The position numbers and the translations under genes were made by a program. Positions 10,951 to 23,600 of a DNA stretch of 64,000 nucleotides are shown here, piece after piece; position 1 is the first letter of the stretch; each line of letters opens with the position of its first letter. Source of the DNA: Myotis daubentonii (lineage: Eukaryota; Chordata; Mammalia; Chiroptera; Vespertilionidae); contig NC_081844.1 of assembly GCF_963259705.1 (NCBI RefSeq), positions 41,419,341 through 41,483,340 on the forward strand, given 5' to 3'. Under the pieces are notes generated by a model that saw only the letters and a program-made list of their open reading frames with translations, was not told the origin of the DNA and did not search any database.

Positions 10951-12069
10951 CCATTTTAACCTTACACTTAGAGAAGGTATACCAAGTATAAATTAACCAA
11001 AGTACCTAGGCTCAGCCTGTTAATTAATAACATTAGTCCAAACAGTGTAATTTCAGTATTATCCTGTATCCTTTTTAGGGTGTACGTATTTTGGAAGCAA
11101 ACCACCTTGCTTATTAATTCATTAGTATTTCTGGAGTAAATTGGTTTGTTTGCCTAGCAACATCTACTTTCCCTTTAGTTGAAACTGGCAAAACTGTCAC
11201 AGGGAAGAATTGACATTTTCCATCAATTTCTGGAAAGTGCAGTAGTACCAAATGCCATCAGACTTGAGTTATATTAGGAATTATTTTGAACTGCTCATGT
11301 ACATGCTTGCGAAGTTTAATGTCAATCTTCGTGGCATAACAAGAAGGGCAATGTAGTGTCTGTGGAGGCAGACCGGCTATAAGGTTACTGAGTACTGCAC
11401 TGGCTTCAATCAATCAAATGCTTTTGGACACTTATGGTGCAAATGTTGGGCTAAACCTCTATGGGACTCAAAAAGAGGTGGAAAATAGTTTTCATTCACA
11501 AAATCATTCAGTCTAGATTAGAGGACAAAAATCAACATTTAAACATTGCATAAGAAGTCAGGATGGGTAATTTTATTGTATAGTTAGGAAAAATATGCTT
11601 TTTATTTGAAAGCCACATATCATGAATAATAAAACCCAAATTGAATGAAAAACTTTTAAAAACAAATGAATTTTACAAAGTGTTGGCTAAGTGGTTGAGA
11701 CTGTAAAAGCAAAGGATCAGAAAAGTTTGAGATTCAAGTAGTTTGGAATAGCACGAGGGGTTTATCTCAGGTAAGAGACCCTAGAACAAAAAAAGGATGG
11801 ATATTATATGAAAAGGCTTCGATGGGGAATGCAAAAGGCAAACAACAAAAACAATGGAACAAAAACAGATTTCAATATGAAGTAGAAAGCAACATGAAGC
11901 TTGATGACGAGGAAGGTCAAGTTTTCTTCTTCCATTAACTATCGTCATGATGAAAGTAAATCAGAAAATGTCCCTGTGCCACCATTTCTTCAGATGCTGT
12001 AGAGGTAGAGAGATCACCAGCAAAGAGACAACTAAAGTTATAAAGTATACTTCCAGAATGCTGGCTTGG
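10951..12069. other. No feature recognised
   Basis: Unique-looking AT-rich sequence with no named repeat and no reading frame of note. Confidence 0.4.
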
Positions 12070-12240
12070 TTACTTTACTCTATTTTATACCAGTTATCTA
12101 ATCTTTCTATCCCCATCTTTTAAATTGAAAAATGGAAATAATTTGTGCCAGGAACTCATTGTGTTCCAGGAACTCAAGGGGTTATTTGGAGAATAAAGTG
12201 AAAGAATATAAGTAAATATACTTAGCACAGTTCCTGGCAC
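12070..12240 (+). mobile_element. MIR fragment
   Basis: 'CTATCCCCATCTTTTAAATTG', 'AAAAATGGAAATAAT' and 'CTTAGCACAGTTCCTGGCACAT' resemble the MIR core and 3' end. The next Helitron begins directly after it. Confidence 0.6.
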
Positions 12241-12241
12241 A

Positions 12242-12582
12242 TCTCTTTATATAAAAGCCTAAGCGACCATTACGACCAAATGACTGGAATAACTGGAACT
12301 ACTCATCAACCAGTCGCTATGATGTGCATTGACCACAAGGGGGCAGAAGCTCAACACAGGAGCTGTCCCCTGGTGGTCAGTGCGCTCTCACAGGTAACCT
12401 CCCCTGGCCGGCAAACCTCCTGCAGTTTGGCAGGCTCCGTCTGACAGGCCCTGTCTGGCAGCTGGCAGGCCCCAGCCAGCCTGGCCCTGATTGGGACTGG
12501 GCGAGACATCCCAATAGGCCCTGACTGCCAGCCAGGCCTAGGGACCCCACCCATGCACGAATTTCATGCACTGGGCCTCTAG
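12242..12582 (+). mobile_element. Non-autonomous HeliBat Helitron (341 bp)
   Basis: Starts TCTCTTTATATAAAAGCCTAAG after A and ends ...GCACTGGGCCTCTAG before T, the A/T target of Helitrons. The 3' hairpin is GCACGAATTTCATGC. No Rep/helicase gene; it must have been moved by an autonomous HeliBat. Confidence 0.9.
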
Positions 12583-12800
12583 TATCATATAACCATCATC
12601 TTCCTTTCCTTCCATGCAAGGATAAACAAACAAAACAAAAGTAACAAACAACAACATTAAAACAAACAAAGAACAAAAAAACACAAACCACAGCCAAAAT
12701 GGGAAGGCTACCACTACATTGACTGGTAATTTCTACAAGAGCAGAAACACATTTTCTGAATTTTTTCATGAGCACAGAAGACGAGAAGAGTATCTGGACA

Positions 12801-13016
12801 GGCCTGGCTGGTGTGGCTCAGTTGACTGAGCATGTACCTATGCAACCGAAGAGATCACTGGTTTGATTCCTGGTCAGGGCACATGCCTGGGTTTGGGGCT
12901 CCATCCCTGGAAGGAAGCAGGAGGCAGCTGATCCATGTCTCTCACATCGATGTTTCTCTCTCTCTCTCCCCCTCTCCCTTTCTCTCTCTCTCAAAATAAT
13001 AAAAATATTTAAAAAA
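12801..13016 (+). mobile_element. Ves SINE
   Basis: Forward Ves with head GGCCTGGCTGGTGTGGCTCAG, B-box-like GGTTTGATTCCTGG, core 'AGGAGGCAGCTGATCCATG', pyrimidine repeats and an A-rich tail. Flanked by imperfect copies GAGTATCTGGACA and GAATATCGGGACA. Confidence 0.9.
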
Positions 13017-13765
13017 GAATATCGGGACAAAATTAAAACTTAAACAATATAAATATCCATGTGTAAAACATAGGCTTCAATTCATAGTTAAATTAATCCA
13101 AAATATTATACAAATGTCTTCACTAAAACTGTCATTTCAATCTCTGATATACTGCCATTAACAACAACAAAAAATTTGGCACTCAAAGAAAATTTCTGTT
13201 TTCTAGTTTGACATGATATTGAATTGGTCTTCATTTCATCAATCATAAGTGTCTTTCCTAAGAACAATATTTTCCAGTCGAAACCTGACTTCCACACATC
13301 AGGGCAAGTACAGCATGATAAGTGCCCTCCTTACCTGTAATTGGGGCACTACATAGGAATGACAGCACCTAATTTGCTTTGGCAGCAGGATGGCAGCAGG
13401 TTACCACTTAGTATTCTCTGGACAAAAGAAAGGATAATGAAGCACAGCTGTTTTTAAAGGCAGCCCAAACTGGTAGCTGAATAGGATGAAGCTACTACAT
13501 GGCAAGCACAACTTAGCAAACACATTGTGAAACTGTGTCAAGCACAAAGGGTTAGCAGATCTCACAAAAAGTGAAAGAAACTCATAGAAAAATATCTTTT
13601 GAAGGTTCTGATTGAAAAGGTTATGTGGGAAAGGTTTTAGGTTGCTTAGAACTTGCTTCTCATTTAGGAACACATTTGAGTTGTTTTTACAAAGGAACCA
13701 CAGGGCATGCGTTTTGCAAAGCTCCCTAATACCTTGGAATGGTGAAATGTTAGGCTATGCAAGTA
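13017..13765. other. No feature recognised
   Basis: Unique-looking sequence; short open frames on both strands have no family signature. Confidence 0.4.
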
Positions 13766-14243
13766 TCCTATATAATAAAAGGGTAACATGCAAATTGACC
13801 CTAACAGCAGAACAACTGGGAATGACTGGTCACTATGACACACACTGACCAACAGAGGCCAGATGCTCAATGCAGGAGCTGGCCCCTGGTGGTCATTGCG
13901 CTCCCACAAGGGGAGCTCTGCTCAGCCACAAGCCAGGCTGATGGCTGCCAGTACAGCGGTGGTGGTGGGAGCCTCTCCCACCTCCTCAGCAGTGCTAAGG
14001 ATGTCCGACTGCAGCTTAGGCCTGCTCCCCGCTAGAAAGTGGACATCCCCCAAGGGCTCCTGGGCTTCCAGAGGGATGTCTGACTGCCAGCTTGGGCCCG
14101 ATCCCCCAGGGAGTGGGCCTAAGCCAGCAGGTGGACATCCTCAGAGAGGTCCCAGACTCCAGGAGGGCATAGGCTAGGCCGGGCTGAGGGACCCCCCCCA
14201 CCCCCCCGCCAAGTGCACAAATTTTTGTGCACTGGGCCTCTAG
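13766..14243 (+). mobile_element. Non-autonomous HeliBat Helitron (478 bp)
   Basis: Starts TCCTATATAATAAAAGGG after A; ends with hairpin GTGCACAAATTTTTGTGCAC, then TGGGCCTCTAG before T. GC-rich filler in the middle. No coding capacity. Confidence 0.92.
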
Positions 14244-14350
14244 TATTAAATAAAGTTTAATATCACCAAGGAGCGTTTTTCAAATACCTTAAAAATATTA
14301 CATCCTCATTAGATCATTATCAATTCTACCAATGACAGAAATGATTTACA

Positions 14351-14741
14351 TCCCATATAATAAAAGCCTAATACGCTAAGTGTCTAGTCGTTTGGTCAGC
14401 CGTTCAACCAATCAAAGCATAATATGCTAATGATATGCTAAGGCAGCTTAACCACTTGCTATGATGTGCACTAATCACCAGGGAGTAGATGCTCTGACTA
14501 GTAGGTTAGCTTGTTGCTGGGGTCTGGCCTATTGGGACTGAGTGAGATAGGACAGATACACCCTGGAGCCCTCCCCAGCTGGCCAACCCCGATTGTGCAC
14601 TGGTGGTGTCCCTCGGCCTGCCTTGCGCCCTCTCGCAATCCTGGACCCCTCGGGGGATGTCAGAGAGCCAGTTTCTGCCCGATCCCGCAGTCCAGGCTGA
14701 GGGACCCCACTGGTGCATGATTTTGTGCACCGGGCCTCTAG
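14351..14741 (+). mobile_element. Non-autonomous HeliBat Helitron (391 bp)
   Basis: Starts TCCCATATAATAAAAGCC after A; ends with hairpin GTGCATGATTTTGTGCAC and CGGGCCTCTAG before T. Shares 'CGCTATGATGTGCA'-type sequence with the copy at 12242. Confidence 0.92.
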
Positions 14742-14774
14742 TATATATATTTAAATCATCACCCCAGGACATTT

Positions 14775-14990
14775 TTCCATAGATTTTTTTTCTTTTAGAG
14801 AAAGTGGAAGGGAGGGGAAGAGACAGAGAAAGAAACATTGATATGAGAGAGGCACATCTATTGGTTGCCTCCCACACGTGCTCAACCAGGGCCAGGATTG
14901 AGCCTGCAATGTGCCCTTGACCAGAGCAGAACCTGGGACCTTTCAGTCCATAGTCTAGCACTCTATCCACTGAGGCAAACTAACTAGTCA
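14775..14990 (-). mobile_element. Ves SINE
   Basis: Reversed Ves, somewhat diverged: GAGAAAGTGGAAGGGAGGGG, 'TGTGCCCTTGACCAGAGCAG', 'CTCTATCCACTGAGGCAAAC'. Confidence 0.85.
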
Positions 14991-17669
14991 GAAGTGATTT
15001 GCATCTTAATTTCTGACAACAGTTGCTTGGTACCAACTGCCTGGAGAACTGTGTTGAAGATTTTGAACCTACACCAAGTTCAGTGAGAGAGGTATAATTT
15101 ACTACACAGTTGTTCATATGGAATATAATACAGTAATGAATAAATAACAATACAAAAATAAACTCTGTACTCACCATTATAAACCTACTTTTGCCCCACC
15201 TTGTATTTGAGTTGAAACCATGTGAGTGGTTCCACACATACTATACATTTGGCAGCTCTCAATTTAACTACAACATATGACTATCACCCCACTCCAATCA
15301 CATTTTTTTAAAAAGGTAGACTTTACTTTTAATAAAATTTAAATGAACCCTACACTATAAATGATCCCAAGAATAACCTAGCAATGTGTGCATCATTTTA
15401 TTATGGATTCATTAATAAATATATTATCTCTCCACAGTCCCACCATAATTACTTATATCTTTGTGCTAGAACCTACCACCATACTTGGTCTTCTACTCAT
15501 GTGAGACTGAGACCTTCTTTGCTTTTTAAAATTTATTTTAAAGAGGAGGGGAAAGAGGAATAGAGGGAGGGAGAGAGGGATGATGCTCCTAGTCAATCAA
15601 GCCACATCTGCTGGAGTGAAACTGTGAGTTTTTTGAAGCTAGGTTTATATCATATTCATTTCACACCCATGCTAATGTACTGTCTATAATATAATTGGTC
15701 TTCACTTAAACTTTGTTCAAAGAACCATCAAAGGAAGGATGGAAATTTCAGTGGAAAATAAAAATAAATTTTAGAGACTGGAAGCAGTGCTGATTTTTTC
15801 CCCCTGGGATTTTGAAACTATATATTGACTAGAGTCAATATATATTTCAAAACAAAAAAATATTTAAGGTAGGTGAAGAGACAACTAAACGACAGGGCTT
15901 ATTTTGTTTGCAAGTTATTTTTGCTGTTGCGCTTACTTTTGTGGAAAGTACAACCTGTCAACTTCTTTGAAAACTACTACCTTATCCTGATGTAAGTTAG
16001 AAATCAGTGTAGGTCTTGGGAGGACAATCAAAGTTTCATTATAATATATCCACTCGAGGGCCTTTGCTGTGCTTTGTTTTCAGAATAACCCATATATTAT
16101 ATATTTGCATATGTTTGCTTTAATCTAGAACCCAGGGATGGTTGGTTACCGTGTAAGAAAACAAAACCAGAAACCAAAGTTCCTGATAGTGTCATATGTA
16201 TTCCAATCAAGAATCAATGCAATTAGAGGTTATCTATCATTTCAATTTTGTTAATAACATTGGTATCAAAGTTTTGTCACTTACAGAAAGGATGTTAAAA
16301 ATAACGTAATGTTTTTATGGTGAAATAAGCGTTCAGAATTTTAATTGGCAGGAAATATCATGAAGGAATCTCAAGCTAGGCATTAAAAAGATACAGAATC
16401 TGGCCAGCCCAATGCTGCTGGATAACACTCTGTCAGAGTCCTGTTGGCCCTGCTTCCCTCCTTTTCACAAAGGATCTGCCCCTTCAATCCGTTTAAGGGC
16501 AGCTGGTTCTGCTGCCTCCATACCGCTTCTTCTGCTTCCAAGTCAAACCTCATGCCAAATGCTGATTGCAGTGCCTTCATTAGTAAATTCCAAGGATAGG
16601 TCTGAGATATTTTTTTGATTCCTAATATCTGTATGCTTGGAGAAATGTGACCTTAGACTTACTTTCATTATGGCATTCCACCTGATTATTTGGCCCCTAA
16701 AAGTATCTATCCAGTATTATCTAACAATATTTACCAAAGGCACTTGATACCTGCTAAACAACCAAATTGGCCTGGGTCAACAATAATTGTCTTATTGATA
16801 TCAATGTCTCTCTCTTGCCAAATAGTCTAAACACCCTTTGAAGGGCAGGATTTACCCTATTTAGATCCTAAGATAAATAGGCTTCAAAAAATTAGAATGA
16901 ATAAGTGATTAATTGCCCTGAATCATTCAGAGAAGAATATAAATACTCAAAAATAAAAGTCATCCCTGAGAGTAACCAGACTGTGATGCTTCTAACAGAA
17001 CATAAAACAATTTTGTAATGGGATACTGACAAAGCCATATAAACAACGCTTCTCCAATGGCCACACCCTGGCTATAAAATGAGTAATAACCTTTTTATTT
17101 TGTGTTGTGGCTGCATTGTTTTTAACCAATGATATCTCAGCCCAACTTCATTCCTCTCACCACCTAAACAAATATTACTGAGATGTACAACTGCTAAATG
17201 TCCTGGTTACCTGACAGCGCCCGGTCTTGATCTGATCCTCACTTTCTTCCTTTCTTAGAATCACAAGCTCAAACTTTATAAAAGCTTCTGCTGACTCCTT
17301 TCATTTTCCAGATTACATCTGAAACTCATTTATTTTCTTATTGCAGCAAGCTCCCTAAACAAAATTTATTTGACTATGGCTGTGTCTTCAGTGGGCTTTG
17401 GCTGGTGGACTTAGAGTAATATTTAATCTGATAAAAATATATGCTTCTAATCTCTCAGAGTTACGTTTTTATTAATTACACAGAGCACATAAACTGTATT
17501 AAACATTAAAGTATTCTTATTTACAATTATAACATTCAACATTGAACTTTTACCTAATGTTTTCATTCTTCCTAACCTTCAGACTCCTCAACATCTGTGA
17601 CTTTTCAGCCTTAGTCTTCCAATTTTTTGTCTGCACCATCACTAAGTCCCATTGTGATAATTATATACT
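14991..17669. other. Mostly unrecognised sequence
   Basis: A possible degenerate reversed SINE sits at about 15525-15610 (T-rich, then AGAGGGAGGGAGAGAGGGATG) without a tRNA-like head. A minus-strand open frame of 65 codons at 16383-16580 has no family signature. Nothing else could be named. Confidence 0.4.
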
Positions 17670-17681
17670 TCATACAATGGC

Positions 17682-17902
17682 TTTTTAAAAAAGTACATTT
17701 TTATTGATTTCAGAGAGAAAGGGAGAAGGAGAGAGAGATAGAAATATTAATGAGGAGAGAGAATCATTGTTGGCTACCTCCCACACACCCCACACTGGAG
17801 ATGGCGCCCACAACCCGGGAATGTGCCCTTGACCGGAATTGGACCTGGGACCCTTCAGTCCACAGACCGACGCTCCATCCACTGAGCCAAACTGACTAGG
17901 GC
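17682..17902 (-). mobile_element. Ves SINE with 12-bp TSD
   Basis: Reversed Ves with head complement 'CATCCACTGAGCCAAACTGAC'-type sequence and tail TTTTTAAAAAAG. Flanked by the perfect duplication TCATACAATGGC (17670-17681 and 17903-17914). Confidence 0.93.
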
Positions 17903-18004
17903 TCATACAATGGCATTTCACAGTTTATGTATATCTACCTTGTTTATGGTATAATAAGCATATTCACTAGAGGTTAAAGGAGAAGAACATTGACTCTCGT
18001 TCTC

Positions 18005-19470
18005 CCTTTGGAAATTAGCTATATAAAGGAAAAAATGACACAGTTATCCTCAAAGTATTAAAAATAGAACTACTATATAATCCAGAAATCCCACTCGTGG
18101 TTATATATCTAAAATAAATGAGTTTTTTGAAAAGATATTTACTCTCATGTTCATTATTCACAGTAGCCAAAATATGGAAATAATCTACATACAAATCAGT
18201 GACTTTTCTACATACAAACAATGAACTAATCAATAAAAAATTAGAAAAACAATCCTTTTAATAATAACAGAATAAAATAGGAATAAACTAAACCAAAGAG
18301 GTGAAATACTTGCTCACTGAAAATGATAAAACATTAAGGAAATTAAAAAGGGATAGATAAATGTAAAGACTTCCCATGTTCATGGATTGGAGACTAATGT
18401 TAAAATGTCCACCCTACACAAAATGACCTACAGATTCATTGCATTTGCTATCAAAATCCTAAATGACATTCTAAACAAAAACAGAAAAATCAAACCTAAA
18501 ATTCATATGAAACCACAAAGGTTTCTGGAAGTGATTTTGAGGAAGAAGAACAAAGCTGGAGGCAGCATAACCATTCCAGATTTCAAAATGGATTACAAAG
18601 CTATAGTAAGCAAAATGGTATGATACTGACATAAAATGAAACTTACAGACCAGTGAAACAGAATTAAGAAACCAGAAATCCATTTAATCTCAAGTAACTA
18701 GAAAAACACCTAAGCCCAAAGATAGCAGAAGAAAATAATACAAATTAAACAGATAAAATAAGAAATGGAAGAGAGGACATTACAATGGATGAATTAAAAA
18801 AAAAAAGTCAAAGGGATTCACATGAAACACTAACAAAATGAACAAATTAGAAGAAATAAATTCCTAGAAATATACAACATATCAGTATCTCTAAGAGATA
18901 TCTGCATTCTCATGTTCTTATACATTATTCACAGATATGGAAACAATCTAATGTCCATTGGCAGGTGACTGGATAAAGATGCCATATATACACAAAAGAA
19001 GGAAATCCTGCCTTTTGGGACAACATGTTAGATCATAGAGGACATTACTCTAAATAAAGTAAGCCAGGCACAAAAAGATAAATGCTGCATCACCTCACTT
19101 ATATACAGAATTTGAAAAGTTGAACTAATAGAGGCTGTGAGCAGAATGGTAGTTGCCAGGGGCTGGAGGTTGGACGAAATGGAGAGATGTTGGTCAAAAG
19201 ATAGAAGGTTTCAGTTATGCAGGATGAATAAATTCTGAAGATCTAATGCAGAGCATGGTTACTATAGTTAATACTATATTGTGTACTTGAAATTTGCTAA
19301 GAAAAATCTTTATTAAATGTTGTTACCACACACACAATAAAAACAAAACTTTGTGTGGTGATGAATATGTTAATTAGCTTGATTGTGATGATATCACAAT
19401 GCATATATCAAAATAATAGGTTATGCATATACCCTAAATGTGTATAATTTTTTATTTGGCAAAAACAAAC
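18005..19470 (+). mobile_element. Old L1M fragments (ORF2 C-terminal part and 3' end)
   Basis: Forward-strand L1 landmarks appear out of strict order: 'AGTAGCCAAAATATGGAAATA' (near 18170), 'CCCATGTTCATGGATTGGA' (18377), 'GAGGCAGCATAACCATTCC' (18559), 'GTAGTTGCCAGGGGCTGGAGG' (19150) and 'ATTGTGTACTTGAAATTTGC' (19278). The early piece belongs further 3' than the pieces after it, so at least two fragments are joined. Inactive. Confidence 0.75.
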
Positions 19471-19879
19471 TAAAAATAAAGGGCTTTAAATGGATTCTCT
19501 TTCCCAAGGTTCCAATGGACACTATTAAAGCCGCATCATCTCCATATGAAAAAAGAAGCATTAATTAGCAAAAATATATTAAAAATTACTTTTTGTTGAA
19601 TAAATAATGTTCACAGATGTGATGCTTAAAAATATATTCTGTTTTTATCTCATAGAGTAAAATATGTGAATAATGATAATAAAGTATGTCACAGAAAATA
19701 AAATATTTGAGCCACAAGGTACTTTAGTGATTCACCTGGTCCCAATCAATATATTACAGAAAAAAAATTGTTGAAGTAGAAAAAAAAAATAATAAGTTGC
19801 TCATCTCAATGTCATACCAATTAAAAGTAGAACCATATCTATAGCAGAGTACTTAATTGAGAATATATATTTTTTAGAT
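19471..19879. other. AT-rich, nothing recognised
   Basis: No named repeat or reading frame. Confidence 0.4.
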
Positions 19880-20040
19880 TTAGTGAGACCTGTGTTTATA
19901 TTCTATATTCATTTGTGACATTGGGCCAAGTTACCTAAATTTATTGTACTTCAGTTTTCTAGTCTATAAAAAAAAAGATGATGATGATTATGTTAACCTA
20001 CTTGGGATGCTATAAGAAGGAATATAAGAAAAAGAATTTA
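19880..20040 (+). mobile_element. Degenerate MIR
   Basis: 'GACATTGGGCCAAGTTACCTAA' and 'CTTCAGTTTTCTAGTCTATAAA' recall the MIR core 'TTGGGCAAGTTACTTAACC...CTCAGTTTCC'. Confidence 0.6.
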
Positions 20041-20189
20041 AGATGATTCTATTTTTTAATATGCTGACAACCAAAGTGATTGAATTAATTAAATAAAAAA
20101 TATTTTACTATCTTATTTTAAATGAAAAAAAGAAAAAAACAAATACAATGAATTGATTTAGATACAGCTAAATTTGGTTGAAAGAAATC

Positions 20190-20343
20190 TGAGTCCTGGC
20201 TGGGTAGCTCAGTTGGTCAGAACATCGTCCCAATATGCCAAGGCTGTGGGTACGATCCCAGGTCAGGGCACATAGAATAAACAACCAATGAATGCATACA
20301 TAAATAGAACAACAAACTGATGTTTATCTCTCTCAAATCAATC
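20190..20343 (+). mobile_element. tRNA-derived SINE, older type, 3' end cut by L1
   Basis: Head CTGGCTGGGTAGCTCAGTTGG and B-box-like GGGTACGATCCCAGG mark a tRNA-derived SINE related to Ves. Its tail ('TGATGTTTATCTCTCTCAAATC') is the insertion site of the L1 at 20360. Confidence 0.75.
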
Positions 20344-20359
20344 AAGATATAGTTTTCTT
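20342..20359. repeat. L1 target-site duplication, left copy
   Basis: TCAAGATATAGTTTTCTT, next to the element's T-rich (reversed poly-A) end. The right copy is at 25787-25804, 17 of 18 identical. Confidence 0.9.
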
Positions 20360-20635
20360 TTTTTTCTTTTATTGCTTAAAGTATTACAAAGGGTATTACA
20401 TATGTGTCCATTTTTCCCCCCCGCCCTAGACAGTCCCCTAGCCTCCCCTATCCCCCGGTGTCTTATGTCCATTAGTTATGCTTATATGCATGTATACAAG
20501 TCCTTTGGTTGATCTCTTACCCCCCTACCTCCTGCACCCCCACCCTCCCCGGCCTTCCCACTGCAGTTTGACAATCTGTTTGAGGCAGCTCTGCCTCTGT
20601 ATCTATTATTGTTCAAAAGTTTATAATGGTCTCTA

Positions 20636-23600
20636 TTATCCATGAATGAGTGAGATCATGTGGTATTTTTCCTTCATTGACTGGCTTATTTCACTTAGCA
20701 TAATGCCCTCCAGTTCCATCCATGATGTTGCAAATGGTAAGAGTTCCTTCCTTTTTAGAGCAGCATAGTATTCCATCGTGTAGATGTACCACAGTTTTCT
20801 AATCCATTCATCTACTGATGGGCACTTAGGCTGTTTCCAGATCTTAGCTATGGTGAATTGTGCTGCTATGAACATAGGGGTGCATATATCCTTTCTGATT
20901 GGTGTTTCTGGTTTCTTGGGATATATTCCTAGAAGTGGGATCACAGGGTCAAATGGGAGTTCCATTTTCAGTTTTTTGAGGAAACTCCATACTGTCTTCC
21001 ATAGTGGCTGCACCAGTCTGCATTCCCACCAGCAGTGCACAAGTGTTCCTTTTTCTCCACATCCTCTCCAGCACTTGTCGTTTGTTGATTTGTTGATGAT
21101 AGCCAGTCTGACAGGTGTGAGATGGTACCTCATTGTTGTTTTGATTTGCATCTCTGGGATGATTAGTGACTTTGAGCATGTTTTCATATGTCTCTTGGCT
21201 TTCTGAATGTCCTCTTTTGAAAGGTGTCTATTTAGGTCCTTTGCCCATTTTTTGATTGGATTGTTTATCTTCCTTTTGTTAAGTTGTATGAGGTCCCTAT
21301 AAATTTTGGAGATTAGGCCCTTATCAGATATGTCATTGGCAAATATGTTTTCCCACACAGTGGGTTTTCTCGTTGTTTTGTTGATGGTTTCTTTTGCTGT
21401 GCAGAAGCTTTTTATTTTGATGTAGTCCCATTTGTTCATTTTCTCTTTAGTTTCAAGTGCCCTAGGAGCTGTATCAGTGAAGAAATTGCTTCGGCATATG
21501 TCTGAGATTTTGTTGCCTTTGGATTCTTCTAGAATTTTTTTGGTTTCCTGTCGTACATTTAAGTCCTTTATCCATTTTGAGTTTATTTTTGTGTATGGTG
21601 TAAGTTGGTGGTCTAATTTCATTTTCTTGCATATATCTGTCCAATTTTCCCAACACCATTTATTGAAGAGACTATCTTGGCTCCATTGTATGTTCTTGCC
21701 TCCTTTGTCAAATATTAATTGAGCATATTGGTTCGGGCCGATTTCTGGGCTCTCTATTCTATTCCATTGATCTATATGCCTATTCTTGTGCCAGTACCAG
21801 GCAGTTTTGAGAACAGTGGCTTTGTAATACATCTTGATATCTGGTATTGAGATCCCACCTACTTTGTTCTTTTTCAGGATTGCTGCAGCTATTCGGGGTC
21901 TTTTTTTATTCCAAATTAATTTTTGGAAAGTTCGTTCTAGATCTCTGAAGTATGCTGTTGGTATTTTAATGGGAAGTGCGTTGAATTTATAGATTGCTTT
22001 GGGTAGTATGGACATTTTAATGATGTTGATTCTACCAATCCATGAACACGGTATGTTCTTCCATGTGTTTATGTCTTCCTCTATATCTTTTTTCAACGTC
22101 CTGTAGTTTTCTGAGTAGAGGTGTTTTACCTCTTTAGTTAAGTTTATTCCTAGGTAGCTTAATTTTTTTTGGTGCAATGGTAAATGGGATTGTTTTTATA
22201 ATCTCTCTTTCTGAAAGTTCACTATTGGTGTATAGAAATGCCTCAGATTTCTTGGGGTTAATTTTGTATCCTGCTACATTGCCAAATTCATGTGTTAAGT
22301 CTAGTAGCTTTTTGATGGAATCTCTAGGGTTTTGTATGTATAATATCATGTCGTCTGCAAATAAGGACAGTTTTACTTCCTCTTTTCCAATTTGGATGCC
22401 TTTTATTTCTTCTTCTTGCCTAATTGCAATGGCTAACACTTCCAGTACTATGTTGAACAGGAGTGGTGAGAGGGGGCATCCCTGTCTTGTTCCTGTTCTT
22501 AGGGGAAATGGTGTTAGTTTTTGTCCATTGAGTATGATGTTGGCTGTGGGCCTGTCATATATGGCTTTTATTATGTTGAGGTATGATCCTTCTACTCCCA
22601 CCTTACTGAGAGTTTTTATCAAAAATGGGTGTTGAATTTTGTCAAATGCTTTCTCTGCATCAACTGATATGACCATGTGGTTTTTTTCTTTCAATTTGTT
22701 TATGGGATGTATCACGTTTATTGATTTGCAGATATTGTACCATCATTGCATCCCTGGGATAAATCCTACTTGGTCATGGTGTATGATCTTTCTGATGTAC
22801 TGCTGGATCCGATTTGCTAAGATTTTGTTGAGGATTTTGGCATCTATGTTCATGAGGGATATTGGCCTGTAATTCTCTTTCATTGTGTTGTCTTTACCTG
22901 GTTTTGGTATTAGGGTGATGCTGGCTTCATAGAATGAGCTTGGAAGTGTTCCTTCCTCTTGAATTTTTTGTAGTAGTCTGAGGAGGATAGGTTTTAGTTC
23001 TTCCTTGAATGTTTGGTAAAACTCCCCTGTGAAGCCGTCTGTTCCGGGGATTTTGTTTGCTGGAAGCTTTTTGATGACTGCTTCAATTTCTTCCATAGTT
23101 ATTGGCCTGTTGAGATTTTTAGATTCTTCCTGATTGAGTTTTGGAATGTTGTATTTTTCTAGGAATTTGTCCATTTCCTCCAGGTTGTCTAGTTTGTTGG
23201 AGTAGAGCTGTCCATAGTATTTTTTTAACAATCATTTGTATTTCTGTGGGGTCTGTGGTTATTTCACCTCTATCGTTTCTGATTTTGTTTATTTGGGTCC
23301 TCTCTCTTTGCTTCTTGGTGAGCTTGGCTAGAGGTTTGTCAATCTTGTTTATCCTTTCAAGGAACCAGCTCTTGGTTTCATTGATTTTCTGTATTGTTTA
23401 TTTGGTCTCTATGTCATTTATTTCTGCTCTAATCTTTATTATCTCCTTCCTTCTGCTCACTCTGGGGTTTTCTTGTTGCTCTCTTTCTAAATCTTTGAGT
23501 TGTAGAGTTAGATGATTTACTACCATTTTTTCTTGTTTTTTGAGATAGGCCTGTAGCGCTATAAACTTCCCTCTCAGGACTGCTTTCATTGTGTCCCATA

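Noticed and set aside
15525..15615. Possible reversed SINE
   Set aside because: Purine-rich stretch resembles a Ves body, but there is no tRNA-like head or duplication.
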